8,918 bases of DNA from Planctomycetaceae bacterium (GTDB taxonomy: Bacteria; Planctomycetota; Planctomycetia; Pirellulales; Thermoguttaceae). The position numbers and the translations under genes were made by a program. Numbering within the stretch: position 1 is the stretch's first letter; each line of letters opens with the position of its first letter. Positions 5,201-8,918 of the stretch are shown piece after piece. The notes under the pieces were generated by a model. That model was not told the DNA's origin. It did no database searches and saw only the letters and a program-made list of their open reading frames with translations. The stretch spans positions 1-8,918 of the forward strand of contig JAITQV010000487.1 in NCBI GenBank assembly GCA_031288765.1, given 5' to 3'.

Positions 5201-7153
5201 ATGGACAATTTTGGTTTTCTGAAAATTGCAGCGGCGATTCCCGAAGTTCGGGTTGCCGATTGCGAATTTAACCGGAAACAAATCGAAAATATGATTTTCC
5301 TCGCTTATTCGCAAGGCGTACAAATCGTTTGTTTTCCCGAATTATCCCTCACATCGTATAGTTGCGGCGATTTATTTTTTCAAAGAAAACTGATTCGGAA
5401 TGCGGAACAAACGGTTGCCGGATTGTTGAAAGCGGCGGAAAATTTGCCGGTTGGTTTTATCATCGGAGTGCCGGTCGAACACAATTCCAAATTGTACAAC
5501 TGTGCGATCATCTGTTTTGAAGGGCAGGTCAAAGGAATTGTTCCGAAAACGTATCTCCCGAATTACGCGGAGTTTTACGAAAAACGTTGGTTCCAATCGT
5601 ATCAACCGGAATACACCGCTTTCCCCAAAACTATCCGGTACGCGGATACCGATGTTCTTTTCGGGACAAATATTTTGTTCAATACCGGTTGCGGAAAATT
5701 CGCGGTGGAAATTTGCGAAGATCTTTGGTCGGTGATTCCGCCGAGTTCCGGTCACGCAATGTCCGGAGCGGCTTTGATTTTCAATTTGTCGGCGAGCAAC
5801 GAGTTGATTGGAAAGCAGCAGTACGTCAAATCGCTTGTCGGTCAACAGTCGGCGCGTTGTCAGGCGGCGTATCTTTACACTTCCGCCGGTTTCGGGGAAT
5901 CAACAACCGATGTCGTTTACACCGGCAACGCTTATATTTACGAAAATGGTAAACTGTTGGCGGAATCGAAGCGTTTCCAACTCAAAGAACAATTGATTTC
6001 CGGCGATATTGACTTTGAACTGCTGAACGCCGAACGGCAAAAGAACACCACGTTTACCGCCAAACCTTCCGTTAATTGTACGGATTATGCCGAAGAAACG
6101 TTGGCTTTTCCGAATCCGCCGAAAGGAAATTTTCCGCTCAACCGTTTCGTCAATCCCGCGCCGTTTATTCCCGTAACCGATAATTACAATGAAAGTTGCG
6201 AAGAGATTTTTTCGATACAGATACTTGGTTTAGCGAAACGGTTGATTCATACGGCGGCGCATTCGTTAATTTTGGGAATTTCCGGCGGATTGGATTCGAC
6301 GTTGGCGTTGCTGGTTTGTACCAAAACGGTTGATCGGCTGGAATTGCCGCGTAAAGTGATTTGCGGTGTTACAATGCCGGGATTCGGAACTTCCGGCAGG
6401 ACACACCAAAACGCATGCCGGTTGATGGAAACACTTGGAATTACCGCCAAAGATATTGATATTACCGCCGCCTGCGAACAACATTTCAAAGATATTGACC
6501 ACAATGCCGCTCAACACGATATTACATACGAAAATACGCAGGCACGGGAACGAACACAAATTCTGATGGATTTGGCGAATCAACTCAACGGGTTGGTTGT
6601 GGGAACCGGCGATATGTCGGAATTGGCGTTGGGCTGGGCAACTTACAACGGCGATCACATTTCAATGTACGGTGTGAATGCCGGGATTCCAAAGACATTG
6701 GTTCGGCATTTGGTAACATGGGTAACGGAAAATCAAATGAATTTGGAAACGCAGAAAATATTGCGTGATATTATTGAAACTCCGGTCAGTCCTGAACTGT
6801 TGCCGGTTGATTCTCAGGGAGCAATGACTCAATTCACGGAAGATTTGATTGGTCCTTACGAATTGCATGATTTTTTTCTTTTTTACATGTTACGTTACGG
6901 TTTTTCGCCGGAAAAAATTTGTTTTTTAGCGGAACATGCTTTTGAGAACATTTATGAAAGAACGGTTATTTTGAAATGGATGGAAGTTTTTTACTATCGT
7001 TTTTTCAGTCAACAGTTTAAGCGGAGTTGTATGCCGGACGGTACGAAGGTAGGTTCGGTCAATTTGTCGCCGCGCGGTGACTGGCGAATGCCAAGTGATG
7101 CCAATGTTCATTTATGGTTGGAGGAAATTAAACGGCTAAAAGAAGGTTCGTAA
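5201..7153 (+). CDS. nadE: Glutamine-dependent NAD+ synthetase
   Basis: A cytosolic enzyme that amidates nicotinate adenine dinucleotide to NAD+ using ATP and glutamine, the last step of NAD biosynthesis (EC 6.3.5.1). At 650 residues it is the two-domain form. The N-terminal CN-hydrolase/nitrilase domain (about 5-275) carries the Glu-Lys-Cys triad: E47 (CFPELSL), K116 (VPKTYLPNY) and C172 (EICEDLW); it releases ammonia from glutamine. The C-terminal synthetase domain (about 335-640) has the PP-loop SGGLDS (361-366), GTSGRTHQNA (396-405), GTGDMSELALGWATYNGDH (468-486) and the family's closing block FKRSCMPDG.KVGSVNLSPRGDWRMPSDA (607-634). All catalytic elements are present. SGR replaces the commoner SDR in the GTS(D/G)RT segment. 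ATG 5201 has no SD; no better start is available. TAA stop at 7151-7153. The unrelated neighbours suggest a stand-alone transcription unit. Confidence 0.95.
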   Translation: MDNFGFLKIAAAIPEVRVADCEFNRKQIENMIFLAYSQGVQIVCFPELSLTSYSCGDLFFQRKLIRNAEQTVAGLLKAAENLPVGFIIGVPVEHNSKLYNCAIICFEGQVKGIVPKTYLPNYAEFYEKRWFQSYQPEYTAFPKTIRYADTDVLFGTNILFNTGCGKFAVEICEDLWSVIPPSSGHAMSGAALIFNLSASNELIGKQQYVKSLVGQQSARCQAAYLYTSAGFGESTTDVVYTGNAYIYENGKLLAESKRFQLKEQLISGDIDFELLNAERQKNTTFTAKPSVNCTDYAEETLAFPNPPKGNFPLNRFVNPAPFIPVTDNYNESCEEIFSIQILGLAKRLIHTAAHSLILGISGGLDSTLALLVCTKTVDRLELPRKVICGVTMPGFGTSGRTHQNACRLMETLGITAKDIDITAACEQHFKDIDHNAAQHDITYENTQARERTQILMDLANQLNGLVVGTGDMSELALGWATYNGDHISMYGVNAGIPKTLVRHLVTWVTENQMNLETQKILRDIIETPVSPELLPVDSQGAMTQFTEDLIGPYELHDFFLFYMLRYGFSPEKICFLAEHAFENIYERTVILKWMEVFYYRFFSQQFKRSCMPDGTKVGSVNLSPRGDWRMPSDANVHLWLEEIKRLKEGS

Positions 7154-7285
7154 CGTTTTGTTTGTTAGTTTTTTGGAGAGTGTTACATTCTGTTAGGAAT
7201 GTCCATTGCCTGCCGAAAAAACATAAAACCATTGAAATATTATGGAAATTCATATTAAATAGAAAAACATTGAAACAAATCAATA

Positions 7286-7302
7286 AATCTCCGTAGGAGA
7301 TT
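7286..7302. repeat. 17-bp hairpin with 3-nt loop
   Basis: aatctcc-gta-ggagatt: perfect 7-bp arms around a 3-nt loop. The geometry resembles the REP-like hairpins at 33-316, but the sequence differs. No T-run follows on either strand, so it is not a clear terminator for nadE. Confidence 0.4.
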
Positions 7303-7452
7303 CCTATAAATAAAAGCAAAAAATAAAATGTGAAAAGACTCGAAAATTATTTTTTGGGGAGGGGTATCTTGACCGATAATTTTTTAAATATAGAATAACC
7401 GATAAATAATTTTCCATTTTTTAAATTCAATATTTAGTAAATTAAACAACAT

Positions 7453-7500
7453 CTTGCAGGTAACTGCAGGATAATGCAAATTCATGCAAATCCTTGCAAA
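7453..7500. repeat. Five TGCA boxes phased every 10 bp
   Basis: TGCA begins at 7455, 7465, 7475, 7485 and 7495, exactly one helical turn apart. The boxes read cttgcagg, actgcagg, aatgcaaa, catgcaaa and cttgcaaa, giving a loose consensus N(T/A/C)TGCA(A/G)(A/G). The first two also form an inverted repeat, tgcag-gtaa-ctgca (7455-7468). Two more boxes in 10-bp register occur at 7557 and 7567. All copies would face the same side of the DNA, as expected for cooperative binding of a recombination or partition protein. Function is inferred from its position next to the integrase. Confidence 0.55.
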
Positions 7501-7532
7501 TTCTTATATTTACGCTGTTTTAATTGGATGTC

Positions 7533-7547
7533 AAAACGGGGCGTTTT
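7533..7547 (-). terminator. Weak hairpin downstream of the integrase
   Basis: aaaacg (7533-7538) and cgtttt (7542-7547) pair around ggg. On the minus strand the hairpin ends in four T and lies about 60 bp past the integrase stop. It is a short stem with a short T-run, so only a weak terminator candidate. Confidence 0.2.
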
Positions 7548-7562
7548 TATGTGATTTGCATT

Positions 7563-7603
7563 AGGGTGCAGTAAAAGGGTGCAGGGAAAATTACAGGGAA
7601 AAT
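7563..7603. repeat. Direct repeats abutting the integrase stop
   Basis: agggtgcag occurs at 7563-7571 and 7576-7584 (13-bp offset), and cagggaaaat at 7582-7591 and 7594-7603 (12-bp offset), ending five bases before the integrase stop codon. Such short clustered repeats beside an integrase gene are typical of arm-type binding sites at attachment sites. That role is inferred. Confidence 0.45.
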
Positions 7604-7608
7604 ATTGG

Positions 7609-8778
7609 TTACGTCAATAACCATTCCTCTGTTTCCCACTCAGCCGCCCTTTTGAAATCGGCACGATTCAAGTAAAAGTAATGTTCGTCTGCGACTTTTT
7701 GTGAATGTCCCAGCCACATACTTTCCAGTTTCGTGCCGATGTTTGGGTTTCTGCGGAGTTCGTTGCTCCGTGACATTCTCATGTTGTCGAACGGTCTCTC
7801 GATTTCGCCCAACCCCGCTCCGATTGATATTTGGTCGAATTGATAGGTGAGTGCCGGTTTTTCGTGCCGTTCGCCGGTCGGTGTTCGGAAACCGTTGATC
7901 ACAAATTCCGAACTTTTATTGCACTCGGTTTCCAACTTTTTAATTTCCGACACCATTTCGGGAAAAATCGGCACGTGCCGATTTTTGCCGGTCGGGTAAC
8001 GTTCGGTTTTCGGTGACCGAACCACGAAAAACTTTCTTTCCCAATCAAAATCAATCCATCGCAACGGGACAAGTTCGGACGGGCAACGCAACCCGCCGAT
8101 TCTCGCCAACACGAGGATCACACGCCACTCTTGCGTTGGGCAAACTTTCAACATTGCCTTGTACTCCGGCAACGTGATGATCCGATCCTTATCGTGATTC
8201 TCATAAGTTCCCGATCCGATTCCCGCAAGCGGATTGTCCGAAACCCATTTTTTTTCATCTCGACACCAATTAAAAACCGTCTTCATTTGTCTGGTGTAAA
8301 GCGTGATACTGGTTTTGGCGTTGTTGTTTTCCTTCAAATATTCCGTCCATTGCCGGAATTTGTCCAGGTTCAGGCTGCCTAGTTTGTCCGATTCCGAAAA
8401 AAATTCAAAAAACTTGGCTTTGGTCGCTTCGTAAATCCGAATCGTGGAATCTTTTACATCGGTTTTGCTTTTGAGAAATTCTGTCCAAAGTTCCCCGCAA
8501 GTGTGTTTTTCCGGCAGTTTTATCAAACCGGCTTTTGCCAGTTTTTCGTGGATTGCCGGATTTGCCGTTTCCAACCACACTTGAGTATTTTTGTCGGGGA
8601 TCAGGATACCGTTTTCTCGATAACGGATCAGGGTCTCGATTACCTCTTTTAGCCGCTCCGCTGTTCGCCGGTCGAAGTGTTTTCCGCCGATATAAATCGT
8701 TTTGCGGTGACCGTTTTCCAGCCATTGGATATTGTAGCCGGGCGTTTTGTGCGAATTGTCTATTGTAAGGGATGCCAT
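7609..8778 (-). CDS. Tyrosine recombinase / phage-type integrase
   Basis: A 389-residue site-specific recombinase, expected to cut and rejoin DNA through a covalent phosphotyrosine and so to insert or excise a mobile element. Residues about 1-90 look like an arm-binding or extra N-terminal region. Residues 92-180 are the SAM-like core-binding domain (helical; TLYTRQMKTVFNWC). Residues about 195-380 are the catalytic domain. Active-site residues: R231 (GGLRCPSEL), K257 (SPKTER), R334 in DNMR, H358 (WLGHS) and nucleophile Y367 (EHYFYLN). The box II motif normally HxxR reads D331-N-M-R334, so the first His is replaced by Asp. Planctomycete integrases I recall also lack this His, which supports the host assignment. 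ATG 8776-8778 has a good SD (AAAGGAG, eight bases upstream). TAA stop at 7609-7611. No excisionase or other mobile-element gene is seen before the window ends. Confidence 0.9.
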   Translation of the reverse strand: MASLTIDNSHKTPGYNIQWLENGHRKTIYIGGKHFDRRTAERLKEVIETLIRYRENGILIPDKNTQVWLETANPAIHEKLAKAGLIKLPEKHTCGELWTEFLKSKTDVKDSTIRIYEATKAKFFEFFSESDKLGSLNLDKFRQWTEYLKENNNAKTSITLYTRQMKTVFNWCRDEKKWVSDNPLAGIGSGTYENHDKDRIITLPEYKAMLKVCPTQEWRVILVLARIGGLRCPSELVPLRWIDFDWERKFFVVRSPKTERYPTGKNRHVPIFPEMVSEIKKLETECNKSSEFVINGFRTPTGERHEKPALTYQFDQISIGAGLGEIERPFDNMRMSRSNELRRNPNIGTKLESMWLGHSQKVADEHYFYLNRADFKRAAEWETEEWLLT

Positions 8779-8879
8779 AATTTACGCTCCTTTCTTCGGC
8801 AATCCCCCGCATATTTTCCAGTGATAATTGTCGGAGAAATTGCCGGAAAATTCAAGAGACCGCTTGTGGACAAAAAAAT

Positions 8880-8908
8880 ATCATAGTAAAATGAAAAACA
8901 GCCGGGAA
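8880..8908 (-). promoter_or_regulatory. Candidate integrase promoter
   Basis: On the minus strand, TTCCCG (8903-8908), a 17-bp spacer and TATGAT (8880-8885, five of six -10 bases). It would give a leader of about 95 nt before the integrase ATG. The -35 is poor. Confidence 0.25.
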
Positions 8909-8918
8909 CAAAGGCGTT

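Larger units (their letters stand above)
7154..7608. other. AT-rich gap between nadE and the integrase; possible element boundary
   Basis: 455 bp without a supportable gene. The stop codons of nadE (+) and the integrase (-) face each other across it. It holds a short hairpin at 7185-7202 (acattc/gaatgt), the 17-bp hairpin at 7286-7302, two accgata repeats 26 bp apart (7372 and 7398), the TGCA array from 7455, and direct repeats up to the integrase stop. No tRNA or tmRNA gene end is visible that could serve as a classic attachment site. Confidence 0.5.

Noticed and set aside
7128..7319. 63-codon minus-strand frame past the nadE 3' end
   Set aside because: TTG start without SD, overlap with nadE, and a hydrophobic/Phe-rich composition typical of translated AT-rich spacer.
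20..7458. Shared 11-mer aacatcttgca at 20-30 and 7448-7458, considered as an att-site pair flanking the window
   Set aside because: Several 11-bp matches are expected by chance in nearly 9 kb, and the genes between are housekeeping.
7453..7603. Considered a CRISPR array
   Set aside because: Repeat units are 4-10 bp with 10-13-bp periods; there are no long identical repeats or spacers and no cas genes.
8405..8812. 135-codon minus-strand frame starting just upstream of the integrase
   Set aside because: It overlaps the integrase in another frame, is extremely Arg/Lys/Pro-rich and has no SD; the SD at this locus fits the integrase ATG.
8781..8882. About 33 open codons on the minus strand ending in TAA just before the integrase ATG (ending CGGLPKKGA), possibly the tail of a small upstream gene
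   Set aside because: No start codon of any plausible kind with an SD, and such a short open stretch is expected by chance.
8891..8918. ATG on the plus strand starting MKNSREQRR and running off the window end
   Set aside because: Only nine codons are visible, with no SD; it cannot be assessed.

Overview
The window looks like chromosomal DNA of a Gram-negative bacterium, most likely a planctomycete (Planctomycetota) of moderate to low G+C. The evidence is: an OmpH/Skp-like periplasmic chaperone directly followed by lpxC, with LpxC carrying GFGFWTG where proteobacterial enzymes have a GLHSG-type motif; a tyrosine integrase whose active-site block reads PFDNMRMSRSNEL...WLGHS...EHYFYLN, in the style I associate with planctomycete integrases; Shine-Dalgarno sequences present at some genes and absent at others; and long AT-rich intergenic gaps. 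A SpoA-domain (FliN-type) protein suggests a flagellated cell. The phylum call is inference from protein style, not from a marker search.

Layout. 1-357: a cluster of three related, hairpin-rich REP-like units, one inverted relative to the other two. 358-1383 (-): FliN/SpoA-domain protein. 1384-1926: AT-rich divergent intergenic region, with a hairpin plus T-run in the ompH leader. 1927-2664 (+): OmpH/Skp-like protein with a strong SD and a GTG start. 2665-2841: three mutually complementary arms ending in a T-run, then a 15-bp tandem duplication that doubles a TATAAT box. 2842-3807 (+): lpxC. 3808-3999: a large double inverted repeat, a TTGA microsatellite and a ten-codon upstream ORF. 4000-5064 (+): FecCD-family metal/siderophore/cobalamin ABC permease without its usual partners. 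5201-7153 (+): glutamine-dependent NAD+ synthetase. 7154-7608: AT-rich gap with a helically phased TGCA array and direct repeats beside the integrase stop. 7609-8778 (-): tyrosine recombinase, probably one end of an integrated element.

How the genes fit together. ompH and lpxC are the one clear functional neighbourhood: OmpH/Skp escorts outer-membrane proteins through the periplasm, and LpxC commits the cell to lipid A synthesis. The DNA between them looks regulatory (possible terminator/antiterminator plus a fresh promoter). fliN, the permease and nadE look like independently transcribed genes. The integrase faces leftwards with its 3' end towards nadE, so an element boundary may lie in 7154-7608.

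I found no clear novel defence or catalytic system. The most interesting material is in the non-coding DNA: the REP-like three-hairpin units, the three-arm switch before lpxC, the duplicated -10 box, the microsatellite and coupled uORF before the permease, and the 10-bp-phased TGCA array next to the integrase.
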